Assembly (NCBI RefSeq): GCF_031583065.1
Contig: NZ_CP134053.1
Span: forward strand, 3,782,001 to 3,846,000
Direction of reading: 5' to 3'
Length of the DNA: 64,000 nt
Source: Streptomyces sp. CGMCC 4.7035
GTDB taxonomy: Bacteria; Actinomycetota; Actinomycetes; Streptomycetales; Streptomycetaceae
Both the position numbers and the translations under genes were made by a program. The notes beneath the pieces are model-generated. The model was not told the DNA's origin, did not search any database, and worked only from the letters and a program-made list of their open reading frames with translations. Position 1 is the first letter of the stretch. Every line of letters starts with the position of its first letter. Below are positions 23,780 through 31,630 of this stretch, piece by piece.

Positions 23780-25417
23780 ATGAGCAGTGCGACCCCCAGA
23801 ACGACCCGTGTGCACCCTCTCCCGCTGTCCGGCCTCCTGCGCCTCGGCAGGCCCTCCGACATCTGGTTCAAGCCCGCGCTGAGCGTGGTCGCCGCGGTCG
23901 CCCCGCCGAACCTGACGCTGCTCGCCCTCGACCGCCTCGACCTGGCGGTGTACACGATGGCGGGCTCGCTCTGTGCCCTCTACGCGCACAACCGCCCGTA
24001 CGCGGCCCGCGCCCGCACCCTCGCCCGGGTCGTGCTCGGCATGCTCGGCGGCCTCGCCGTCGCCCTGGTCGCCGCGTCGCTCACCACGAACGCGGTGGTG
24101 CTGGTGACCGTCGGCGCCCTCCTGGCGGCCGTCCAGAAGGCGCTCTGCGACGCCACCCGCATCGGACCGCCGGGCAATGTGATCTTCACCTTCATCACGT
24201 CGGCCTCCCTGTTCGCCCCGCAGTCCCTCGGGCAGGTGCCCGCCCACCTCGCCCTGGCCGCCGCGGCGGGCGCCTGGTCATGGGTCGTGGGCATGGCGCC
24301 CGGTCTCCTGCGGCCGCACGGACCCGAGCGCCGCGCCACCGCCCACGCGCTGAACACGGCCGCCGCCTTCGTCGACACCGGATCGGCCGCGGCCCGCGCC
24401 GGTGCCGCTGCCGCCGTGCACGCGGCCTGGCAGTCGCTCCTGCTCACGGGGTCCCGCTCCGCGCCCCGGCGCGCCCTCGAACGGCTGGTCGGGCGTGCCG
24501 AGGTCGCGCTCGCGGCGCCCGCCGACACCGATCCCGAGCGGCTGCGCGCCTGGGCACGGGACCTGCGCGGCACCGGGCCCGTGCCCGGGCCGGACGACCT
24601 GGGCGAGGCGGCCGACGAACTCCTCGGCGTGGAGGCCGAACTGGACAGCCCACCCCGTCCGTTGCACCGCCGGCTCGGCCCGCTCGCCCCTCTCGCCCTG
24701 CGCACCGCGCTCGGCTGCGCCCTCGCCGGATACGCCTCGCTCGCGCTCGGCGTCGGCCGCCCGTACTGGGCGCTGGTCACCGCCGCCTCGCTCTACCAGG
24801 CCAACGTCACCCTCACCTGGAGCCGCGGCGTCCAGCGCGTCGTCGGCAACCTCGTCGGCGTCCTGCTCTTCGCGGCCATCGCCCCGATCGCCCATCTGGG
24901 CCGGCCGGCCCTCGTGCTGTGCGGTCTCGTCCTCAACTTCGGCGCCGAGGCGCTGATCAGCCGTAACTACTGGCTCGGCAGCGTCTGTGTGACCCCGATG
25001 GCGCTGCTCATCACCGAGTTCGCCCGCCATCAGGAGCCCGCCGGGCTGATGGCCGACCGGGTCCTGGACACCCTCATCGGGGCGCTGGTCGGCTTCGTCG
25101 CCGCCGTCGCCGTCACCAACCGGCGTGCCGGCGACCGCATCGAGCACGCCCTCGCCTCAGTGGAGAGTGCCCGCGAGCACGCGGCCGAGGTCGTGGCCGC
25201 GGAGCACCCCGAGCCCGGCGCCCTGGAGGCGGCGCGCCGAGGTCTGGCCGCCGCGGTCGTGGAGCTGCGTGCCACGGCCGACGCCGCGGCCGGCGAGTGG
25301 TGGCAGCGCGCCCTGCCGGAGGAGCGGGTGCTGCGCGCCGAACAGGCCGGGCACCGTACGCTCGCCGCGACGGTACGACGACAGGGACTGCACACCTCGG
25401 AAGGCGCACGGGCATGA
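23780..25417 (+). CDS. FUSC-family (aromatic acid exporter-like) membrane protein
   Basis: 545 residues. Two membrane blocks of about five to six helices each (residues 20-165 and 325-460) flank a soluble helical region rich in Ala/Arg/Glu, the FUSC/YccS/AaeB architecture. The second block begins LRTALGCALAGYASLALGVG with RPYWALVTAAS, a typical signature. It probably exports hydroxylated aromatic or other toxic compounds. ATG 23780 follows the palindrome; the in-frame extension to 23276 is antisense to the DUF5134-like gene and is rejected. It overlaps the MarR gene by 4 bp (ATGA). Confidence 0.87.
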   Translation: MSSATPRTTRVHPLPLSGLLRLGRPSDIWFKPALSVVAAVAPPNLTLLALDRLDLAVYTMAGSLCALYAHNRPYAARARTLARVVLGMLGGLAVALVAASLTTNAVVLVTVGALLAAVQKALCDATRIGPPGNVIFTFITSASLFAPQSLGQVPAHLALAAAAGAWSWVVGMAPGLLRPHGPERRATAHALNTAAAFVDTGSAAARAGAAAAVHAAWQSLLLTGSRSAPRRALERLVGRAEVALAAPADTDPERLRAWARDLRGTGPVPGPDDLGEAADELLGVEAELDSPPRPLHRRLGPLAPLALRTALGCALAGYASLALGVGRPYWALVTAASLYQANVTLTWSRGVQRVVGNLVGVLLFAAIAPIAHLGRPALVLCGLVLNFGAEALISRNYWLGSVCVTPMALLITEFARHQEPAGLMADRVLDTLIGALVGFVAAVAVTNRRAGDRIEHALASVESAREHAAEVVAAEHPEPGALEAARRGLAAAVVELRATADAAAGEWWQRALPEERVLRAEQAGHRTLAATVRRQGLHTSEGARA

Positions 25418-26184
25418 CGGCAGCGAACGGACGGGCGGCCACGACGGGGAACGCCGCCGGCCGGCAGGCCGCGGACAGCGGAGCCGGCGGACGAAGGGCC
25501 GTGGAGGACGGTGCCGGCGGACGGAGGGCCGTGGAGGACGGTGCCGGCGGACGGAGGGCCGTGGAGGACGGTGCCGGCGGACGCAGGGCCGTGGAGGACG
25601 GTGCCGGCGGACGGAGGGCCGTGGAGGACGGTGCCGGTGGCGGGGAGACCGCGGGCGCCGGGGCCGCCCGGCGCGGTCCGGCGGGCGACACCGTCGCCGC
25701 CGTCGTGCGTCAGTGGCGGGCCGTCCGACCCGACATCGACACCAGCCCCATGGAGATCATCGGGCGCGTCAACCGCTGCGCCGCCCTGCTCCAGCAGGCC
25801 GAGGACGCGCCGCTGCGCCGCGCCGGACTCACCCGCCCCGAGTTCGACGTCCTCGGCACATTGCGGCGCACGGGCCACGAGCTGACCCCCGGCGAGATCG
25901 CCCGCGAGACATTCTCCTCCGGCGCCGCCGTGACCAAGCGCCTCAAGCAGCTCACCGAACGGGGCCTGGTCGAGCGGCGCGGCGACACCCGCGACCGCCG
26001 CGTCGCCCATGTCCGGCTCACCGACGCGGGCCGCGACCTCGTCGACGGCATCCTGCCCGAGCAGCTCTCGTACGAGACGGGCGTCCTGTCCGGCCTCGAC
26101 GACGAGGGACAGCGTGAACTCGCCGCCCTGCTCGGAGAACTGCTCGTCCAGCTGGAGGGCCGCCTCGGCGCGCCGCGCGGCTGA
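25414..26184 (+). CDS. MarR-family regulator with N-terminal decapeptide repeats
   Basis: 256 residues, about 80 longer than a normal MarR. Residues 1-100 are low complexity and include five identical GAGGRRAVED decapeptides plus a sixth partial copy (residues 23-77). The winged-helix part follows: MEIIGRVNRCAALLQQAEDA, LTRPEFDVLGTLRRTG, LTPGEIARETFSSGAAVTKR and VERRGDTRDRRVAHVRLTDA. It is translationally coupled to the FUSC gene and probably represses the operon through the palindrome at 23746. An internal start near residue 100 (for example the GTG in TVAAVVRQW) is conceivable, but the upstream frame is intact. Confidence 0.85.
   Translation: MTAANGRAATTGNAAGRQAADSGAGGRRAVEDGAGGRRAVEDGAGGRRAVEDGAGGRRAVEDGAGGRRAVEDGAGGGETAGAGAARRGPAGDTVAAVVRQWRAVRPDIDTSPMEIIGRVNRCAALLQQAEDAPLRRAGLTRPEFDVLGTLRRTGHELTPGEIARETFSSGAAVTKRLKQLTERGLVERRGDTRDRRVAHVRLTDAGRDLVDGILPEQLSYETGVLSGLDDEGQRELAALLGELLVQLEGRLGAPRG
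25480..25644 (+). repeat. 30-bp coding tandem repeat, 5.5 copies
   Basis: 30-bp units start at 25480, 25510, 25540, 25570 and 25600, with a half unit at 25630. They differ by only a few bases and encode GAGGRRAVED each time. Being a multiple of three, copy number can change without breaking the MarR frame. Confidence 0.95.
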
Positions 26185-26210
26185 TCACGCACCGTCGGAA
26201 ACCTTGCGAG

Positions 26211-26387
26211 AAGCTGACGGAGGACGAGAACCCCCTGACATTCACCGCCGACGAGCTGCCCGACCACGACGGCGACGCCTTCAACCCGTACGGGCAACGC
26301 TGGGCGTACGCACCTGTCATCGACCAGGTGACGGGCACGCCGTCGGCCGGACGCGGGCGCCGTCGCGCGGCCAAGGTCTGGCCGGGT
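26211..26387 (+). other. Coding-like orphan fragment, possible gene remnant
   Basis: One plus-strand frame reads KLTEDENPLTFTADELPDHD then GDAFNPYGQRWAYAPVIDQV, which looks like real protein. It has no ATG, GTG or TTG start upstream and has no stop before running antisense through the VOC gene. It may be the 5' remnant of a truncated gene or a chance frame. No family was recognised. Confidence 0.3.
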
Positions 26388-27152
26388 TCAGCCCTCCTGG
26401 CCTGCCACGTAGATGCCGAACACCGCGCCCTGCGGGTCCTTCAGGACGGCGATGCGCGGGCCGTCCGGGACCGACGTCGGTTCCATCAGGACGCTCGCGC
26501 CCGCCTGAGTCGAGGCGGACGCCGTGGCGTCCACGTCCTCGACCGCGAAGTACGGCAGCCAGTGCGACGGCACCTCGGGCGGGAACCGGTCGCCCATGGT
26601 GAGCATGCCGCCGAAGTCGGCGCCCGCGAGGCCCCATTGCGTGTAAGCCTCGGAGGCGTTCACGGTCCAGCCGAAGACCGTCGTGTAGAAGTCGGTGACC
26701 CGGTCCGGCTCGCGCGTCAGCAGCTCCACCCAGCCCAGCGAACCCGGCGCGTTGAACAGCCCCGCACCGGGAAAGGCTCGCGGCTGCCACATTTGGAAGG
26801 CCGCGCCGCCCGGGTCGAGCGCGACCGCGAACCGGCCCACGTCGAAGACGTCCATCGGCCCCAGGATCACCGTGCCGCCGGCCGACCGCACCGCCTCGGC
26901 TGCCGTGTCCGCGTCGGCGACCTGGAACGACACGTTCCAGGCGACCGGTTGCGATTCCTGGTACAGCGGGGTGAGGGCGGCGACCGCCGCGTCGCCGAGG
27001 TGTGCGACGGTGTAGCCGCCCGCCTCCTGCCGTGGGTCGGTCTCCGGCCGCCAGCCGAACAGCTCGGTGTAGAACCGCTTGGCCGCCTCCAGGTCGCTGG
27101 TCCCCAGCTCCGTCCAACAGGGTCCGCCGGTGACCGGTTCGTCGAGTTTCAT
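26388..27152 (-). CDS. Two-domain VOC (glyoxalase/bleomycin resistance-like) protein
   Basis: 254 residues made of two VOC modules. Each begins with a beta-strand and helix pair: GGPCWTELGTSDLEAAKRFY and GSLGWVELLTREPDRVTDFY, and each ends with an Asp-Pro-x-Gly-Ala strand (ALDPGGAAFQMWQ and LKDPQGAVFGIYV). It resembles the SCO-type hydroxylase/27-kDa antigen Cfp30B-like group. Substrate unknown. ATG 27152 has GGGAGG 6 nt upstream. The adjacent single-domain VOC gene points the same way. Confidence 0.88.
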   Translation of the reverse strand: MKLDEPVTGGPCWTELGTSDLEAAKRFYTELFGWRPETDPRQEAGGYTVAHLGDAAVAALTPLYQESQPVAWNVSFQVADADTAAEAVRSAGGTVILGPMDVFDVGRFAVALDPGGAAFQMWQPRAFPGAGLFNAPGSLGWVELLTREPDRVTDFYTTVFGWTVNASEAYTQWGLAGADFGGMLTMGDRFPPEVPSHWLPYFAVEDVDATASASTQAGASVLMEPTSVPDGPRIAVLKDPQGAVFGIYVAGQEG

Positions 27153-27214
27153 GGGGTGCCTCCCGTCACTCGCGTCCCTGTTCAGCAGGCTATGCCCGCG
27201 CCTGGTCGGCGGCA

Positions 27215-27607
27215 TCAGATCCCGGGGCGGTAGCGCAGGGGATGCTCGGCGGGGATCTCCACGAGCACGATCTGCGTGCCGTCCGGGTCCTCGATCCACA
27301 TCTCGATCAGACCCCACGGCTCCTTCACGGGTGGCCGCACGATCGTGACCCCGGCGCCGACCAGCTCCTCGTGCGCGACCGTCACGTCCGGCACCTGCAG
27401 CCACAGCTTCAGCGCCGGGGAGGGCGGGGCGTCACCGCGGCCCGACACCTCCAGGAAGCCGCCGCCGAGGAAGTACACGATCCCGCGCTCGGGCCCCGTA
27501 CCGAACTCCCGGTAGACCTGGAGCCCCAGCTTCTCGCCGTAGAAGGCGCGGGAGCGCTCCGGGTCGGTGGGGCGCAGGAGGGTGCGGCTGCTCAGTACGT
27601 GGACCAT
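27215..27607 (-). CDS. Single-domain VOC-family protein
   Basis: 130 residues, one VOC domain: RTLLRPTDPERSRAFYGEKL, LQVYREFGTGPERGIVYFLG, and a C-terminal IEMWIEDPDGTQIVLVEIPA. The conserved Glu near the end (VLVEIP) is the usual metal-ligand position. Substrate unknown. ATG 27607 has only a weak ribosome site. It is divergent from the GNAT gene. Confidence 0.85.
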   Translation of the reverse strand: MVHVLSSRTLLRPTDPERSRAFYGEKLGLQVYREFGTGPERGIVYFLGGGFLEVSGRGDAPPSPALKLWLQVPDVTVAHEELVGAGVTIVRPPVKEPWGLIEMWIEDPDGTQIVLVEIPAEHPLRYRPGI

Positions 27608-27679
27608 ACATCCGGAGCCTAGTGGGAGGGTTACCCTCGTCGATGCCCGCGCCGCGCCATCGAATTGGAGAGGCACCCC

Positions 27680-28237
27680 ATGGAAAGCGCCGTCAGCGCC
27701 GCCACCGCCACGACCGGACCGACCTTCCGCGACGCCACCGAAGCCGACATCGACGCGCTGGTCGCGCTGATCGAGTCGGCGTACCGCGGCGATTCCAGCC
27801 GGGGAGGCTGGACCACCGAGGCGGACATCCTCGAGGGGCAGCGCACCGATCCCGAGGGCGTGCTCGAGGTCATCAAGTCGCCCGACAGCCGGCTGCTCAC
27901 CGTCGAACGCGACGGTGCGGTCATCGCCTGCTGCCAGCTCGAACACCGTGGCGACCACGCCTACTTCGGCATGTTCGCGGTCAGTCCCACCCTCCAGGGC
28001 GGTGGGGTCGGCAAGACGGTCATCGCCGAGGCGGAGCGGACGGCCCGGGCGACGTGGGGCGTCTCGGAGATGCACATGACCGTGATCTCCGTACGGGACG
28101 ACCTGATCGCCTGGTACGAGCGGCGCGGCTACCGCCGTACGGGACGGATGAGCCCTTTCCCGTACGGCGACGAGCGCTTCGGCATCCCGCTCCGTGACGA
28201 CCTGCAGTTCGAGCTGCTGGTCAAGCCGTTGGTGTGA
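27680..28237 (+). CDS. GNAT-family N-acetyltransferase
   Basis: 185 residues. The acetyl-CoA pyrophosphate-binding motif A is FGMFAVSPTLQGGGVGKTVI near residue 100, and motif B has LIAWYERRGYRRTGRMSPFP near 145. Substrate not predictable. ATG 27680 is 6 nt after GGAGAGG; an upstream ATG at 27665 is less well placed. Confidence 0.87.
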   Translation: MESAVSAATATTGPTFRDATEADIDALVALIESAYRGDSSRGGWTTEADILEGQRTDPEGVLEVIKSPDSRLLTVERDGAVIACCQLEHRGDHAYFGMFAVSPTLQGGGVGKTVIAEAERTARATWGVSEMHMTVISVRDDLIAWYERRGYRRTGRMSPFPYGDERFGIPLRDDLQFELLVKPLV

Positions 28238-28264
28238 CCTCGGTCGTATCCCGGCGCGTGATGC

Positions 28265-28948
28265 TCAGGCGGTGAAGCGGCCGGTGCGCTTGATCTCCGG
28301 GTAGTCGGTGGTCGCGCCGTCCAGTTGCAGGGCGCGGACGAGCCGCAGGTGGTCCTGGGTGTTCACGACCCAGCCGATGATCCTCAGGTCCGCCTTGCGC
28401 GCATGCTCGACGATCTCCAAGGTGAGCCGGCGGATGTTGAGACAGAGGGTCCCGGCACCGGCCTCGACGGCCCTGTCCACGACGTCGGTGCCGTAGCGAC
28501 TGGCGACCAGCGCGGTGCGCACGCCCGGTACCAACCGGGCGATCTCGGCGATCGCCTCGTCGTGGAACGACAACACCTCGACCCGGCCGACCAGGTCCCG
28601 GCGGTGCATCACCTCGGCGAGCACCCGCGCCGCCGCCACGTCCTTGATCTCGGCCTGGAGCGGCGCCCGCACCGCGTCCAGGACCTCCTCGAAGACGGGG
28701 ACGCGCTCGCCACGACCGGCGTCGAGCGTGCGCAGCTCGGCGAGGGTCTTCTCGGCGATCGGCCCCGCGCCGTCGGTCGTACGGTCCACATCGGCGTCGT
28801 GCATGATCACGAGGGCGCCGTCCTTGCTGAGATGCAGATCGAGTTCGATCAGGTCGAGGCCCGCGCGCTCGGCGGCGACGAACGACCGGAGGGTGTTCTC
28901 GGGTTCGACGCCCATGACTCCGCGGTGACCGATGGTGAGGAAGTTCAA
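28265..28948 (-). CDS. Glycerophosphodiester phosphodiesterase
   Basis: 227 residues, GDPD TIM-barrel. The N-terminal catalytic motif is IGHRGVMGVEPENTLRSF, followed by DLIELDLHLSKDGALVIMHD with the metal ligands Glu, Asp and His, and a C-terminal IIGWVVNTQDHLRLV. It hydrolyses glycerophosphodiesters to glycerol 3-phosphate and an alcohol. There is no signal peptide, so it is cytoplasmic. The start is TTG 28948 (MNFLTIGHRG), the only position giving the canonical N-terminus. Confidence 0.9.
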   Translation of the reverse strand: MNFLTIGHRGVMGVEPENTLRSFVAAERAGLDLIELDLHLSKDGALVIMHDADVDRTTDGAGPIAEKTLAELRTLDAGRGERVPVFEEVLDAVRAPLQAEIKDVAAARVLAEVMHRRDLVGRVEVLSFHDEAIAEIARLVPGVRTALVASRYGTDVVDRAVEAGAGTLCLNIRRLTLEIVEHARKADLRIIGWVVNTQDHLRLVRALQLDGATTDYPEIKRTGRFTA

Positions 28949-29250
28949 GGTTCAACTCGCTTCCGTCGACGGCGGCTCGGCTGCCGCGCGGAGCGCTCCC
29001 GTACCCGCGCGGCACGGCCGCAGCCTAATGGCCCGGCTCCGCGATGAACCCGCTCGTACACGGGGCAATGGACGCACGGGACCGCGCGAATCCGGCCGAT
29101 ACGGCCGACCGGGTGTCACCCCTGAGTGGGCGCGTCAAACGGTCGTTGACCCGGGCGCGGAATTCCGCCACTCGGGGGCGGAATCGATATCCTTTTAGCT
29201 GATTCTGTGCCCTTTGTTCGCCGCGCTTTCGGTGCGGCGGAGACAGGTGA

Positions 29251-31425
29251 GTGAATGAGCACATGACCCTGGAACAGGAAAGCTCCTGGCCGACCCCCAC
29301 GTCGGCGGACTCCCTGGCTCCGGCGTCCTCGGTCGGGGAGGCGACAGACGACCGGCAGTTGCTCGCCGCCGTGGCCTGGTGGACCGCCGAGCGACTGGAC
29401 TCCGACCCCGTTCAGCAGCCGCCCGCACCCCGGTCGCGGGAACCTCTCCAGGACGCGGTCCGGCAAGCCCTGGCCCATATGAGTGAGGGGTTCGTGGCTC
29501 TGGACGCCGAGGGGCGTATCACGTTCGCCAACGTCGAGGCGGAGCGTCTCCTCGGCCTGGGGGTACCGCTGGTCGGCCGCCTGTTGTGGGAAGCGGCCCC
29601 TGCCCTCGGCACGTCCGATCTCCAGGAGGCCTGTCTGCGGGCCGGCACCGGCGACAGCCCGGTCGGGTTCCAGGTGACTGTCGACCAGCGGTGGCTGTGC
29701 CTGCGGCTGATCGCCGTGCCCGGCGGCCTGACCGTGCACCTGACCGACGTCACCGGCGCCAGGCGGCGGGAGGCGGAGACGGCCCGGGCGGAGGGGGAGG
29801 CGGTGGAGCGCACGGCTCGGATCGCGACCGTGACCCGAGCCCTCGCGGCGGCGGTCACCGGCCAGGACGTGGTCGACGCCGTCACGGAGCATGTGCGGCC
29901 GTTGTTCGGCGCCGCCGGCATCAGCGTCTGGGACCGGGTCGGGGACGACCTCATCCTCCTGGGTGCCGCGGGATATCCGCCGGAGTTCCTGAAGCTGGTC
30001 AGCACGGTCCCGATAAACGCCAACCCCCCGTCCCACCAGGCCCTGATCACCGGTGTCCCCACGTATGTCTGTTCGGCCAAGGAGTACATCAGCAAGTACC
30101 CCGCACTCGCGGAGCTTCCCCGCCAGGGCGGTAAGCAGGCGTGGGCGTTCCTGCCGCTGGTGACCTCCGGGCGGACGGTCGGTGTCCTGGTCATCTCCTA
30201 CGCGCAGCCGCACACCTTCAGTAGTGAGGAGCGCACCCTGTGCACGGCCCTGAGTGGTCTCGTGGCCCAGTCCCTGGAACGAGGCCGCCTCTACGACACC
30301 GAGCACAGCCGAGCCCGCGAGCTGCAGCGCGGCCTGCTCCCGCACGCTCTGCCCACCGTGCCCGCCGTCACCGCCGCCGCCCGATACCTGCCCGCCGGCG
30401 AGGGAATTGAGGTCGGCGGCGACTGGTACGACGTCATCCCGCTGTCCGGGGACCGTGTCGCCCTGGTCGTCGGAGACGTCATGGGGCACGGCCTGCCCGA
30501 GGCCGTCACCATGGGGCGGCTGCGCACCGCCGTCCACACCCTCGCCGACCTGGAGCTGCCGCCGGACGAGGTCTTCTTCCATCTCAACGACCTGGTCTCG
30601 GCCCTCGGTGACGACTTCTGCGCCACCTGCCTGTACGTCGTGTACGACCCCACCAGCGGCCACTGCTCCATGCTCAGCGCAGGGCACCCGCCACCGGCCG
30701 TGGTCCACCCCGACGGGACGGTGCGTTTTCCCGACCTTCCGCTCAATCCGCCGCTCGGCGCGGCGAGCCCGCCCTTCGACTCCTGCTCGCTGGAGCTTCC
30801 TCCCGGCAGTCTGCTGGTGCTCTACACCGACGGCCTGCTCGAGTCGCCCGACCGTGACCTGGACGTGGGTATGGCACTGATGGCCGAGCACCTGAGTGCC
30901 GCCCCCTCCCTCGCCGAGCCGAACGGCACACTGGCCGCACGACTCGACGCGATATGCGACTCACTCATCAGCGCGGTGCAGCCCGTCCAGCGACATGGTG
31001 GAGACGACACGGCCGTGCTCATCGCCGGGGTCCACCCGATTCCCCCCGAGGACATGGCCTGCTGGCCGCTGCCCGTCGATCCCCAGGCCGCGGGCCAGGC
31101 CCGCCGCCACATCCGGGAACAGCTCGGCCGGTGGGATCTGGACGACCTGGTGATGACCACCGAGTTGCTGGTCAGCGAGCTGGTCGGCAACGTGGTGCGC
31201 CACGCCGGCGGACCGGTCACCTTGCGCCTGCTGCGCAGCCGGGCACTGATCTGCGAGCTCACCGACGGCAGCCCCACCATGCCCCGGATCCGTCGTGCGG
31301 CCGACACGGACGAGGGCGGCCGGGGGCTTCAGCTGATCGCCGCGCTCGCCGATCGCTGGGGCGCCCGCTACACCCCCACCGGCAAGTGCATCTGGACCGA
31401 ACAACTCCTGCACCCCGGCCCGTAG
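29251..31425 (+). CDS. PAS-GAF-PP2C (SpoIIE-type) phosphatase with HATPase kinase domain
   Basis: 724 residues. PAS domain about 70-160 (MSEGFVALDAEGRITFANVE). GAF domain about 195-345 (TRALAAAVTGQDVVDAVTEH to SGLVAQSLERGRL). SpoIIE phosphatase about 355-590 (LQRGLLPHALP, EVGGDWYDVIPL, GDVMGHGLPEAV, GGDDTAVLIAG), including the metal-binding Asp residues. HATPase_c anti-sigma-type kinase about 610-720 (LVSELVGNVVRHAGG, EGGRGLQLI). Such proteins switch anti-sigma/anti-anti-sigma partners in response to signals. No partner antagonist gene adjoins it. GTG 29251 has GGAG 8 nt upstream; ATG 29263 is an alternative. Confidence 0.92.
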   Translation: MNEHMTLEQESSWPTPTSADSLAPASSVGEATDDRQLLAAVAWWTAERLDSDPVQQPPAPRSREPLQDAVRQALAHMSEGFVALDAEGRITFANVEAERLLGLGVPLVGRLLWEAAPALGTSDLQEACLRAGTGDSPVGFQVTVDQRWLCLRLIAVPGGLTVHLTDVTGARRREAETARAEGEAVERTARIATVTRALAAAVTGQDVVDAVTEHVRPLFGAAGISVWDRVGDDLILLGAAGYPPEFLKLVSTVPINANPPSHQALITGVPTYVCSAKEYISKYPALAELPRQGGKQAWAFLPLVTSGRTVGVLVISYAQPHTFSSEERTLCTALSGLVAQSLERGRLYDTEHSRARELQRGLLPHALPTVPAVTAAARYLPAGEGIEVGGDWYDVIPLSGDRVALVVGDVMGHGLPEAVTMGRLRTAVHTLADLELPPDEVFFHLNDLVSALGDDFCATCLYVVYDPTSGHCSMLSAGHPPPAVVHPDGTVRFPDLPLNPPLGAASPPFDSCSLELPPGSLLVLYTDGLLESPDRDLDVGMALMAEHLSAAPSLAEPNGTLAARLDAICDSLISAVQPVQRHGGDDTAVLIAGVHPIPPEDMACWPLPVDPQAAGQARRHIREQLGRWDLDDLVMTTELLVSELVGNVVRHAGGPVTLRLLRSRALICELTDGSPTMPRIRRAADTDEGGRGLQLIAALADRWGARYTPTGKCIWTEQLLHPGP

Positions 31426-31570
31426 ATGCTGTCCAAAAACGGCTGCCCTGTGCACGCCTGGTACGGCGCCGTACTCTACAGCGGAAGTCGTCGCTCCTCC
31501 CGTACGTGACAGGAAAAAGTGCGGCGATCGTGGGGGGCTGGCAGGATAATTTCCCGAGGCCCTACTTGCT

Positions 31571-31616
31571 GGGAGAAACCCCGTACGCATACGGTGTCCC
31601 TACGCGAGGTTCTCCC
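31571..31616 (+). promoter_or_regulatory. Structured 5' region of the DUF6421-like operon
   Basis: An outer stem GGGAGAA (31571-31577) / TTCTCCC (31610-31616) encloses a small hairpin CCGTA (31581-31585) / TACGG (31590-31594). It ends 15 nt before the first start codon, so it could hide or expose the ribosome site, or bind a regulator as DNA. Confidence 0.45.
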
Positions 31617-31630
31617 GTGGAGGATGGGTT

